Shown: positions 57,426 through 64,000 of the stretch, in pieces | How the letters are laid out: each line of letters opens with the position of its first letter | Position numbering within the stretch: the stretch's first letter is position 1 | Assembly (NCBI RefSeq): GCF_900220995.1 | Contig: NZ_OBQF01000001.1 | Location: 434,001-498,000, forward strand | Direction: 5' to 3' | DNA from: Salinicoccus kekensis | GTDB lineage: Bacteria; Bacillota; Bacilli; Staphylococcales; Salinicoccaceae | Length of the DNA: 64,000 bases | Notes under the pieces: model-generated | Seen by the model: only the letters and a program-made list of their open reading frames with translations | The model's database searches: none | Told to the model about the DNA's origin: nothing | Position numbers and translations under genes: made by a program

Positions 57426-58028
57426 ATGGCTTTTGAACTACCAGAATTACCTTATGCATATGATGCATTGGAACCACACATTGACAAAGAAACTATGGAA
57501 ATTCACCATTCTAAGCATCACAACACGTACGTCACCAAATTGAACGACGCAGTGGAAGGCACGGACCTTGAGTCCAAAGATATCGAAGAGGTCATCAAGA
57601 ATCTGAACTCTGTACCTGACGATATCAAGACTGCAGTACGCAATAATGGCGGCGGACACTACAACCACTCATTATTCTGGGAAATGCTGACTCCTGATTC
57701 TTCCGAGCCGACAGGCGACGTGAAGGACGCCATCGAATCAAAATTCGGTTCATTGGATGCTTTCAAAGAAGAATTTGAAGCAGCCGGCGCAGGACGATTC
57801 GGTTCAGGCTGGGCTTGGCTCGTCGTCAACAACGGAGAACTTGAAGTTGTATCGACACCGAACCAGGACAACCCGATCACTGACGGCAAAACACCGATCC
57901 TTGGTGTAGACGTGTGGGAGCACGCATACTATCTCAAGTATCAGAACAAACGTCCTGAATACCTCAAAGCATTCTGGAATGTTGTTAACTGGGAAAAAGT
58001 GAACGAGCTTTATAAAGCTGCTAAATAA
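57426..58028 (+). CDS. sodA: Superoxide dismutase (Mn/Fe)
   Basis: 200-residue Mn/Fe superoxide dismutase. Metal ligands: the histidine of SKHHNTYV (about 27), the histidine in [10 protein letters not shown] (about 82), and D and H in [12 protein letters not shown]. Converts superoxide to hydrogen peroxide and oxygen. Mn versus Fe cannot be decided by eye. TTGGAGGGG precedes ATG 57426; a GC-rich terminator follows. Confidence 0.97.
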   Translation: MAFELPELPYAYDALEPHIDKETMEIHHSKHHNTYVTKLNDAVEGTDLESKDIEEVIKNLNSVPDDIKTAVRNNGGGHYNHSLFWEMLTPDSSEPTGDVKDAIESKFGSLDAFKEEFEAAGAGRFGSGWAWLVVNNGELEVVSTPNQDNPITDGKTPILGVDVWEHAYYLKYQNKRPEYLKAFWNVVNWEKVNELYKAAK

Positions 58029-58044
58029 TTATAAATTAATCATG

Positions 58045-58072
58045 GACGGGGCCCGAGGCCCCGTCTTTTTTA
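58045..58072 (+). terminator. Intrinsic terminator after sodA
   Basis: GACGGGGCC and GGCCCCGTC arms around CGA, followed by six T residues. Confidence 0.95.
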
Positions 58073-58136
58073 TATCTATAACCCGCTTCCTGTGATAAAA
58101 TGACGTTAGTATTTTTGTATTAAGGAATGAAGTCCA

Positions 58137-60329
58137 GTGAGAAGAGCTAAAGTTAAAAGTTTGGAAACCATAAACAGGCAGACATTGAGAGCCAGGATAA
58201 ATATCATCATTTCAGTCATATTCTTTTTATGCCTGATATTGATCTTCAGACTGGGATACCTGCAGATTGTGCAGGGTGACGAGTATCAGGAAGAGATTGA
58301 AAATGCCCAGTATGTAGAGATAAACCAGAGTGTGCCTCGCGGTGAAATATATGACCGTAATGGGAATCTCCTTGTCGGCAATGAATCGCGGCCGGCGATT
58401 TATTTTACGAGGCATAGAAATATGAATACATCTGAAATAATGGATGTGGCGGTCGAATTAAGTGAATACATACAGATGGATATAGATACCGTCTCCCTCA
58501 GGGATAAGCAGGATTTCATCATCAACAACCATCCGGATGAAGTCAGCGCACTGATGAGTGATGAATATACGCTGCTCCAGGATGGCAATATCAGCAGGGC
58601 GGATTTCAATGAGGAATTCTACAACAGGGCGGATGAGGCCTTCGTTGATGACATCTTATCCGAGGAAGACCTGAACACCCTCGGCATTTATGTGGAAATG
58701 GTGAATGCGCCGGAACTGAATCCTGCCATCATTAAAAACGAAGGTGTGACGGAAGAGGAGTTCGCGAGCGTCAATGCGGCACTCGATGACCTTGAGGGCA
58801 TTTCCACAGGCATGGACTGGGAAAGGTATTATCCTTATGATAATACGCTCAAAACCATATTCGGCGAAGTTTCCTCACCGGATGAAGGGCTGCCGAGGGA
58901 AATGCTTGAGGAATATCTTGCCATGGGATACTCCCGGAATGACCGGGTCGGGAAAACCTACCTCGAACTTCAGTACGAAGATGTACTGAGGGGTAAAAAG
59001 GAACAGGTCAAATATTCCACCGACAAGTCAGGGAAGATCATCGGGCAGGAAACGGTGGAGAGCGGTGAACCGGGAGATGATTTATATCTGACCATCGATA
59101 TCGAACTGCAGCTTGAGCTGGAGGAACTTGCGGAACATCATCTGTCCTCCCTCAGGGAACTCGCTGAAGATGTCAATGCAAGGGATGCGGTGACAGGGAG
59201 CATCGATTATACGATCATCCCGGAGTATCTCGACACGGTGCTGCTTGTTGTACAGGACCCTAACAACGGTGATGTGCTGGCCATGGTCGGAAAGCAGATC
59301 AATGAAGACGGTGAAATCGTCGACTTCCATTACGGGACGCTGACTTCGACATTTGTACCGGGATCCTCGATCAAAGGTGCGACTGTAGTGACAGGGTACC
59401 AGGAAGATGTGCTCGAAGCAGGGGAGGTCATGCTGGATGAGCCGTTACGTTTCAGCGGCGATAGAACTCCGAGGACTTCCTTCTTCAACCGGAACTCCCA
59501 GATTCCGATCGATGACCAGGAGGCGCTGATGGTGTCTTCCAACGTCTACATGTATAAGATCGCGCTGAGGCTTGCCGGGTTTGAGTACGCCGAAGGCATG
59601 TCCCTGCCGCATGATATCACGGCAGCGGGGCAGAAGCTCCGGAACGGTATGAACCAGTTCGGTCTCGGTGTTTCCACGGGCATCGACCTGCCGAATGAGG
59701 CGAGGGGGCTTTCACCGGATTTCGGGCAGTTCCCTGCGAATAATTACCTGGCTTTATCAATCGGACAGTATGATACTTACTCGGCCCTGCAGCTGAGCCA
59801 GTATGTCTCTACGATCGCGACCGAAGGGAAGCGGATGGAACTCAATCTTGCAAAAGAGGTGCGCGGCAGCAATGCCAACGACGAAGGGCCGGTTTTGAAA
59901 ACTTTCAATCCGACGGTCCTGAACAATGTCAGCATCTCTGATGACGAATGGCAGCAGGTGCATGACGGTTTCTATGATGTCTTCAACACCCATGACCAGT
60001 CGACGGACCGCTACGGGACCGGCTGGGATGCATATCATGAACTTGAGCCGAAAGCTGCCGGCAAGACCGGTACGGCGGAAACATTCATAGATGGCAATGA
60101 TGTCTTCAACCAGACTTATCTGGGCTATGCACCTTATGATGATCCGGATATGGCCTTTTCGGTCATATTCCCGAACATGCCATATACCATCCCGTTCTTC
60201 CCTGCACAGTACTTCGGTGCCGATGTCGTCAATAAGTTTTATGAAATTGAATACGGCCAGGAGGAGAAGCAGCCTTTCGACTACGACCTCGACTGGTTCT
60301 ATCCACAATTGGAATACGGGGACTACTGA
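58137..60329 (+). CDS. pbp3: Class B penicillin-binding protein, PBP3-like transpeptidase
   Basis: 730-residue monofunctional peptidoglycan transpeptidase. N-terminal transmembrane helix (about 22-45), PBP dimerisation domain starting VPRGEIYDRNG, then the transpeptidase domain with SSIK (S410, K413), SSN (S467-N469) and KTGT (from K643). Similarity to S. aureus PBP3 runs along the whole protein, including GYSRNDRVGKTYLE and SNVYMYK. Start GTG 58137 has AAGGA about 10 nt upstream. A stretch near residues 340-365 looks about 15 residues longer than in S. aureus PBP3 as I remember it. Confidence 0.94.
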   Translation: MRRAKVKSLETINRQTLRARINIIISVIFFLCLILIFRLGYLQIVQGDEYQEEIENAQYVEINQSVPRGEIYDRNGNLLVGNESRPAIYFTRHRNMNTSEIMDVAVELSEYIQMDIDTVSLRDKQDFIINNHPDEVSALMSDEYTLLQDGNISRADFNEEFYNRADEAFVDDILSEEDLNTLGIYVEMVNAPELNPAIIKNEGVTEEEFASVNAALDDLEGISTGMDWERYYPYDNTLKTIFGEVSSPDEGLPREMLEEYLAMGYSRNDRVGKTYLELQYEDVLRGKKEQVKYSTDKSGKIIGQETVESGEPGDDLYLTIDIELQLELEELAEHHLSSLRELAEDVNARDAVTGSIDYTIIPEYLDTVLLVVQDPNNGDVLAMVGKQINEDGEIVDFHYGTLTSTFVPGSSIKGATVVTGYQEDVLEAGEVMLDEPLRFSGDRTPRTSFFNRNSQIPIDDQEALMVSSNVYMYKIALRLAGFEYAEGMSLPHDITAAGQKLRNGMNQFGLGVSTGIDLPNEARGLSPDFGQFPANNYLALSIGQYDTYSALQLSQYVSTIATEGKRMELNLAKEVRGSNANDEGPVLKTFNPTVLNNVSISDDEWQQVHDGFYDVFNTHDQSTDRYGTGWDAYHELEPKAAGKTGTAETFIDGNDVFNQTYLGYAPYDDPDMAFSVIFPNMPYTIPFFPAQYFGADVVNKFYEIEYGQEEKQPFDYDLDWFYPQLEYGDY

Positions 60330-60361
60330 CCTGCCAGAATATACTCTGGCAGGTTTTTTTA
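60329..60361 (+). terminator. Intrinsic terminator after pbp3
   Basis: CCTGCCAGA and TCTGGCAGG arms with a 6-nt loop and seven T residues. Confidence 0.92.
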
Positions 60362-60370
60362 TTCCCCGAA

Positions 60371-60409
60371 TTTACATAAACTTTACAATTCGTTCATTAC
60401 ACATTTACA
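60371..60409 (+). promoter_or_regulatory. PhoP box array before pstS
   Basis: TTTACA occurs at 60371, 60382 and 60404, with a degenerate TTCATT at 60393: four repeats in exact 11-bp phase, the arrangement bound by PhoP dimers in B. subtilis. A TATATA at 60424 may be the -10. It indicates phosphate-starvation control of pstSCAB. Confidence 0.85.
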
Positions 60410-60471
60410 TTCAACCGTTATTGTATATATGTAACAGCAGTTACTACATTGACAATTGGAGGAATTTTAGT

Positions 60472-61512
60472 ATGAAGAAGAGCTTGTTTCTTACGGCCCT
60501 GCTTATGAGCTTGATGTTCATTCTCGCTGCCTGCGGTGGGAACGGAGAGTCGGAAGAGGAGACTTCAGAGGAAGCGTCCACTGAAGAATCAACAGATGAG
60601 GAAAGTGCTGAAGCAGAGGGTACTGAAGATGAAAGTGCATCAAACGAAAACGGCCTTGCCGTAACGGGTGATGTCAACGAAGAAGATGACCAGATCGTCG
60701 GTGAAGGTTCATCCACAGTATTCCCTATACTTAACGTTCTCGTTGAAGATTTTAACGCTGAATACGGCATTCCTGTCGAACTTGGCGGTAACGGAACCGG
60801 TTCAGGTTTCAGCGCATTGATCGACGGTTCTGCACAGTTTGCGAACGCTTCACGTCCGATTGCTGAAGAAGAAGAACAGCAGCTTGAAGATGCAGGTGTC
60901 GAGGTCACTGAAATGCTGATCGCCACCGATGGCCTGACTGTTGCAGTCAACGAGGAGAATGATTTCGTCGATTCACTGACTTTCGATGAACTGAACACGA
61001 TCTACAGCGGCGAAGCTTCAAGCTGGTCTGATGTGCGTGAAGATTTCCCGGACGAGCCGATCACAGCTTACGGTCCGGACCAGTCACACGGTACACATGA
61101 TTTCTTCAACGAAGAAGTGATGGATGAAGAAGGTGTTGAAGCTGAACTCATCCAGGACACCAACCAGGTCGTTTCATCTGTAGTAGGTGATCCAAACTCA
61201 ATCGGTTTCTTCGGATATGCTTTCTATCTTGAAAACCAGGATACGCTGAAAGCAGTACCGATCCAGGGGCCGGATGATGAAGAAGCAGTCGAACCGACAA
61301 ACGAGAATGTCATGACTTTTGAATATCCACTTTCCCGCCCGCTGTACTCTTATGTAAGCAACGAGGCTCTGGAAAATAACGAAACGCTTCATACATTCTT
61401 TGAATTTATAGTCGTAAACTCGACAGGGGCTGCTGAAGCGGTCGGATATGTTCCACTTGAAGCAGATGCTCAACAGGAACAATATGATAAATTGCCGAAC
61501 ACAGAGAGCTAG
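60472..61512 (+). CDS. pstS: Phosphate-binding lipoprotein PstS
   Basis: 346-residue high-affinity phosphate-binding lipoprotein. Lipobox LAAC (cysteine at residue 21) is followed by about 55 very acidic, Ser/Glu-rich residues. The binding domain starts IVGEGSSTVFPI and has GNGTGSGFSALIDG and ASRPIAEEE at the phosphate site. The frame is open far upstream into pbp3, but TTGGAGGA and the signal peptide fix ATG 60472. A hairpin after the gene limits read-through to pstC. Confidence 0.96.
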   Translation: MKKSLFLTALLMSLMFILAACGGNGESEEETSEEASTEESTDEESAEAEGTEDESASNENGLAVTGDVNEEDDQIVGEGSSTVFPILNVLVEDFNAEYGIPVELGGNGTGSGFSALIDGSAQFANASRPIAEEEEQQLEDAGVEVTEMLIATDGLTVAVNEENDFVDSLTFDELNTIYSGEASSWSDVREDFPDEPITAYGPDQSHGTHDFFNEEVMDEEGVEAELIQDTNQVVSSVVGDPNSIGFFGYAFYLENQDTLKAVPIQGPDDEEAVEPTNENVMTFEYPLSRPLYSYVSNEALENNETLHTFFEFIVVNSTGAAEAVGYVPLEADAQQEQYDKLPNTES

Positions 61513-61536
61513 AGGACACACAAGTATTATATTAAT

Positions 61537-61565
61537 GGACGGGGAAACCATCACCCGTCCTTTTT
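61537..61565 (+). terminator. Attenuating terminator between pstS and pstC
   Basis: GGACGGG and CCCGTCC arms around a 10-nt loop, followed by five T residues. It would lower expression of the membrane and ATPase genes relative to pstS. Confidence 0.8.
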
Positions 61566-61585
61566 GACTGAAAGTGAGGCAAATT

Positions 61586-62509
61586 ATGAGTAATTACAAT
61601 ATACAAGAAATGATTCAAAAAAATAAATCCAATAAAGGTGCGGTCGTTGAAAAATCGATTCCTGTCATACTATTCCTTATTACATCTGTATCCATTTTAG
61701 CGACCATCGGCATCCTTTACACGCTGATTTCCCAATCACTGGAATTTTTCAGCAGAGAATCATTCATGACATTCATCACATCCGCCAACTGGAGCCCATA
61801 CGGCGCAGAGCCTGAGTTCGGCATCTGGGCACTGGTGATGGGCACCATGAAAGTGGTCGCCATCGCAACAGTTTTTGCGGTGCCTGTCGGTCTGGGCGCG
61901 GCGATCTACTTGAGTGAATATGCGACAGAGCGCGTCAGAAAGATCATAAAACCGATCCTCGAAGTACTGGCGGGCATACCGACAGTGGTCTATGGTTTCT
62001 TTGCGATCAACTTCGTGACGCCTGTCCTTCAGTCCATCTGGCCTGAGATTTCATTATACAATGCCATCAGTGCGGGCCTTGTCGTAGGCATCATGATCAT
62101 CCCGATGATCGCTAGCCTGAGTGAGGACGCCATGAGCTCAGTACCGAACTCAATGCGTGAAGGTTCTCTCGGCATGGGGGCGACACGCCTTGAAACGACG
62201 TTCAAAATCGTTTTGCCTGCAGCTGTATCAGGCATCATCGCTTCCATCGTCCTTGCAGTTTCAAGGGCGATCGGTGAGACGATGATCGTCTCCATCGCAG
62301 CGGGGAGCACACCGAATGCAAGTCTCGACATTACATCATCACTCCAGACGATGACCGGCTTCATAGTGCAGATCACTTCAGGTGATGCGGCATACGGATC
62401 ATCTCTTTATTTCAGTTTATTTGCGGTGGGAATGACATTATTCGTAATGACATTCACAATGAACATCATTTCGCAGTGGATAACGAAGCGGTACAGGGAG
62501 GAATATTAA
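61586..62509 (+). CDS. pstC: Phosphate ABC transporter permease PstC
   Basis: 307-residue permease with six transmembrane helices (first at about 28-50). The EAA-like loop is in SVPNSMREGSLGMGATRLET. ATG 61586 is preferred over GTG 61574, which lies in the ribosome-binding site. Next to pstA with no gap. Confidence 0.95.
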   Translation: MSNYNIQEMIQKNKSNKGAVVEKSIPVILFLITSVSILATIGILYTLISQSLEFFSRESFMTFITSANWSPYGAEPEFGIWALVMGTMKVVAIATVFAVPVGLGAAIYLSEYATERVRKIIKPILEVLAGIPTVVYGFFAINFVTPVLQSIWPEISLYNAISAGLVVGIMIIPMIASLSEDAMSSVPNSMREGSLGMGATRLETTFKIVLPAAVSGIIASIVLAVSRAIGETMIVSIAAGSTPNASLDITSSLQTMTGFIVQITSGDAAYGSSLYFSLFAVGMTLFVMTFTMNIISQWITKRYREEY

Positions 62510-63388
62510 ATGCAGCTCATCGATAAAAATTTGATCGCGAAAAAACGTTCCGGCCGACTGACGCTGAACAATGCAATGAAGTGGATATTCTTCCTCTGCA
62601 CCATGGTCGGTCTGATTGTACTCGTGACACTCATCGTGGATACTCTGATGGATGCAGTCGGTTATCTTAACATGGACTTCCTGACGAATTTCAGTTCGTC
62701 CAGGGTGGAGTCAGCCGGATTCTACGGGGCTATCATCGGTTCACTCTGGCTGATGTTAGTGACTGTGCCTGTTGCGATTTTCCTGTCTGTGGCGACTGCA
62801 CTTTACCTTGAAGAATATGCACCGAAAAATAAAGTGACGGATTTCATTAAAATCAACATTTCAAACCTTGCGGGGGTGCCTTCAGTGGTGTTCGGCCTCC
62901 TTGGTCTTGCGATTTTCGTCCGTGCAATGGCGATGGGCAACTCGGTGCTTGCTGCGGGGCTTACACTCGCCTTGATGATCCTCCCGGTCATCGTCGTCTC
63001 ATCACAGGAGGCAATCCGTTCAGTGCCATCAACCGTACGTGAAGCATCCATTGGCATGGGTGCGACAAAATGGCAGACGGTGTCAAGGATCATCCTGCCG
63101 GCTGCGATACCCGGCATCATCACGGGTATCATCCTGGCAATATCACGTGCAATCGGTGAAACGGCACCGCTTGTCGTCATCGGTGTACCGACGACTCTGC
63201 TCGTGACGCCCGACGGTCTGCTTGATTCTTTCCAGGCGATGCCGATGCAGATCTATGCATGGATCAAGATGCCGCAGGAAGAATTCCAGTATTTGGCGGC
63301 AGCGGGAATCATAGTGCTGCTTGCAATACTGATTTTGATGAACTCGGTCGCAATTTTCATACGCAATAAATTTTCAAGACGTTATTAA
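62510..63388 (+). CDS. pstA: Phosphate ABC transporter permease PstA
   Basis: 292-residue permease, six helices, EAA-like loop in [20 protein letters not shown]. It starts at the base after the pstC stop, with GGAGGAATATT as ribosome-binding site, so translation is coupled. Pairs with PstC to form the phosphate channel. Confidence 0.95.
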   Translation: MQLIDKNLIAKKRSGRLTLNNAMKWIFFLCTMVGLIVLVTLIVDTLMDAVGYLNMDFLTNFSSSRVESAGFYGAIIGSLWLMLVTVPVAIFLSVATALYLEEYAPKNKVTDFIKINISNLAGVPSVVFGLLGLAIFVRAMAMGNSVLAAGLTLALMILPVIVVSSQEAIRSVPSTVREASIGMGATKWQTVSRIILPAAIPGIITGIILAISRAIGETAPLVVIGVPTTLLVTPDGLLDSFQAMPMQIYAWIKMPQEEFQYLAAAGIIVLLAILILMNSVAIFIRNKFSRRY

Positions 63389-63404
63389 TTTGGAGGGAAC
63401 ATAC

Positions 63405-64000
63405 ATGGTAAATATAATGGAAGCAAACACTATCACAAAAAATCCAGGCACGGCTGTGCTGGAGGACAGGGCGCAAGCCGGAACTCAGGAGACTGCCGAA
63501 CGGATACCTGTTTTCAAGACGAATAACTTCAACTTATGGTACGGTGATAATCACGCCCTGCAGGACATCAACCTGAGATTCAACCAAAATGAAGTTTCTG
63601 CGATCATCGGCCCGTCAGGCTGCGGCAAGTCGACATTCGTCAAAGCGTTGAACCGCATGGTCGAACTTGTGCCGATCGTCAGGACCGAAGGAGAGATACT
63701 TTACCGTGACCAGGATATCTTCAACCGTAAGATGACCGTTGAAGAATTGAGGACGAAAGTCGGGATGGTCTTCCAGAAGCCGAATCCGTTCCCGAAATCC
63801 ATCTATGATAACGTGGCGTACGGCCCGCGTGTGCATGGCATCCGTAAAAAGAAGGTGCTTGATGAAGTCGTCGAGAAAAGCCTGCGTGACGCTGCGATCT
63901 GGGACGAAGTCAAAGACCGTCTCAATGAAAATGCATACGGCTTATCCGGCGGCCAGCAGCAGCGCATATGCATTGCAAGGGCACTTGCCACTGAGCCGGA
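63405..64000 (+). CDS. pstB: Phosphate ABC transporter ATP-binding protein PstB (partial)
   Basis: The first 198 codons of PstB; the gene runs off the right edge. After an N-terminal extension of about 35 residues lacking clear homology features, the ABC domain has Walker [10 protein letters not shown] and the signature LSGGQQQR. The Walker B aspartate region begins at the last codons. GGAGGGAAC precedes ATG 63405. A phoU gene would be expected next, outside the window. Confidence 0.95.
   Translation, partial: MVNIMEANTITKNPGTAVLEDRAQAGTQETAERIPVFKTNNFNLWYGDNHALQDINLRFNQNEVSAIIGPSGCGKSTFVKALNRMVELVPIVRTEGEILYRDQDIFNRKMTVEELRTKVGMVFQKPNPFPKSIYDNVAYGPRVHGIRKKKVLDEVVEKSLRDAAIWDEVKDRLNENAYGLSGGQQQRICIARALATEP

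Noticed and set aside
60091-60471. Upstream extension of the pstS frame into pbp3
   Set aside because: The open frame runs through the pbp3 terminator and PhoP boxes; the signal peptide and ribosome-binding site fix the start at 60472.

Overview
The window is a continuous chromosomal core segment from a low-to-mid GC Firmicute. The gene content and order (alaS-ireB-ruvX, mltG, udk-greA-mtnN, yqeG-yqeH-aroE-yqeI-nadD-yqeK-rsfS-yqeM, comEA-EB-EC, yqzM, holA, rpsT, lepA, hemW, hrcA-grpE-dnaK-dnaJ-prmA-rsmE-mtaB, rpsU, nfeD-floA, phoH-ybeY-dgkA-cdd-era-recO, glyQS, ccpN-ppsR-dnaG-sigA-cccA-trmK-yqfO, ispH-cshB-nfo, znuCB-zur, ispG, sodA, pbp3, pstSCAB) follow the block familiar from Bacillus subtilis and Staphylococcus. 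A staphylococcal-type PBP3 and the zur/sodA arrangement point to the family Staphylococcaceae. The base composition looks higher in GC than Staphylococcus proper and many proteins are strongly acidic, so I infer a halotolerant genus such as Salinicoccus or a relative. The genus is an inference, not a proven assignment.

Layout. 1-3.8 kb: alanyl-tRNA synthetase and three small conserved genes. 3.8-7.6 kb: cell-wall lytic transglycosylase, tRNA methyltransferase, uridine kinase, GreA, MtnN and a 32-residue membrane peptide. 7.7-12.6 kb: a tightly packed, overlapping ribosome-assembly/NAD operon. 12.7-17.3 kb: late competence genes (DNA uptake), an antisense-oriented yqzM, and DNA polymerase delta. 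17.3-28.7 kb: S20, LepA, HemW, then the HrcA/CIRCE heat-shock operon followed by modification enzymes. 28.7-34 kb: deoC, S21, the flotillin operon, a mini-GNAT, PhoH, YbeY. 34-43.2 kb: undecaprenol kinase, Era, RecO, T-box-controlled glyQS (minus strand), CcpN and its partner regulator, primase, sigma A, cytochrome c. 43.3-51 kb: TrmK, YqfO, a phosphonate-type ABC transporter (phnDCE) behind PhoP-box-like repeats, IspH (minus), CshB and endonuclease IV. 51-53.2 kb: Zur-controlled zinc transporter and zur itself. 53.2-56 kb (minus): an accessory three-gene unit of RpiR regulator, orphan PhnD-like lipoprotein and TIM-barrel isomerase. 56-64 kb: ispG (minus), sodA, pbp3 and the Pho-type pstSCAB operon, whose pstB runs off the right edge.

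Regulation visible in the DNA: a perfect CIRCE operator before hrcA; a glycine T-box with a 13-bp terminator before glyQS; a Zur-like operator lying between the -35 and -10 of znuC and a weaker look-alike at ispG; TTTACA repeats at about 11-bp phasing before both pstS and phnD; a ComK-like A4-N5-T4 box before comEA; and many intrinsic terminators.

The least explained parts are the RpiR/PhnD-like/isomerase unit, in which the regulator has no conventional start codon where its ribosome-binding site and domain begin; the Pho-type control of a phosphonate-family transporter with no phosphonate-degrading gene in view; and two tiny membrane proteins. No rRNA, tRNA, CRISPR array, insertion sequence or prophage was seen, and no gene-free stretch exceeds 300 bases (the longest is 57149-57425).
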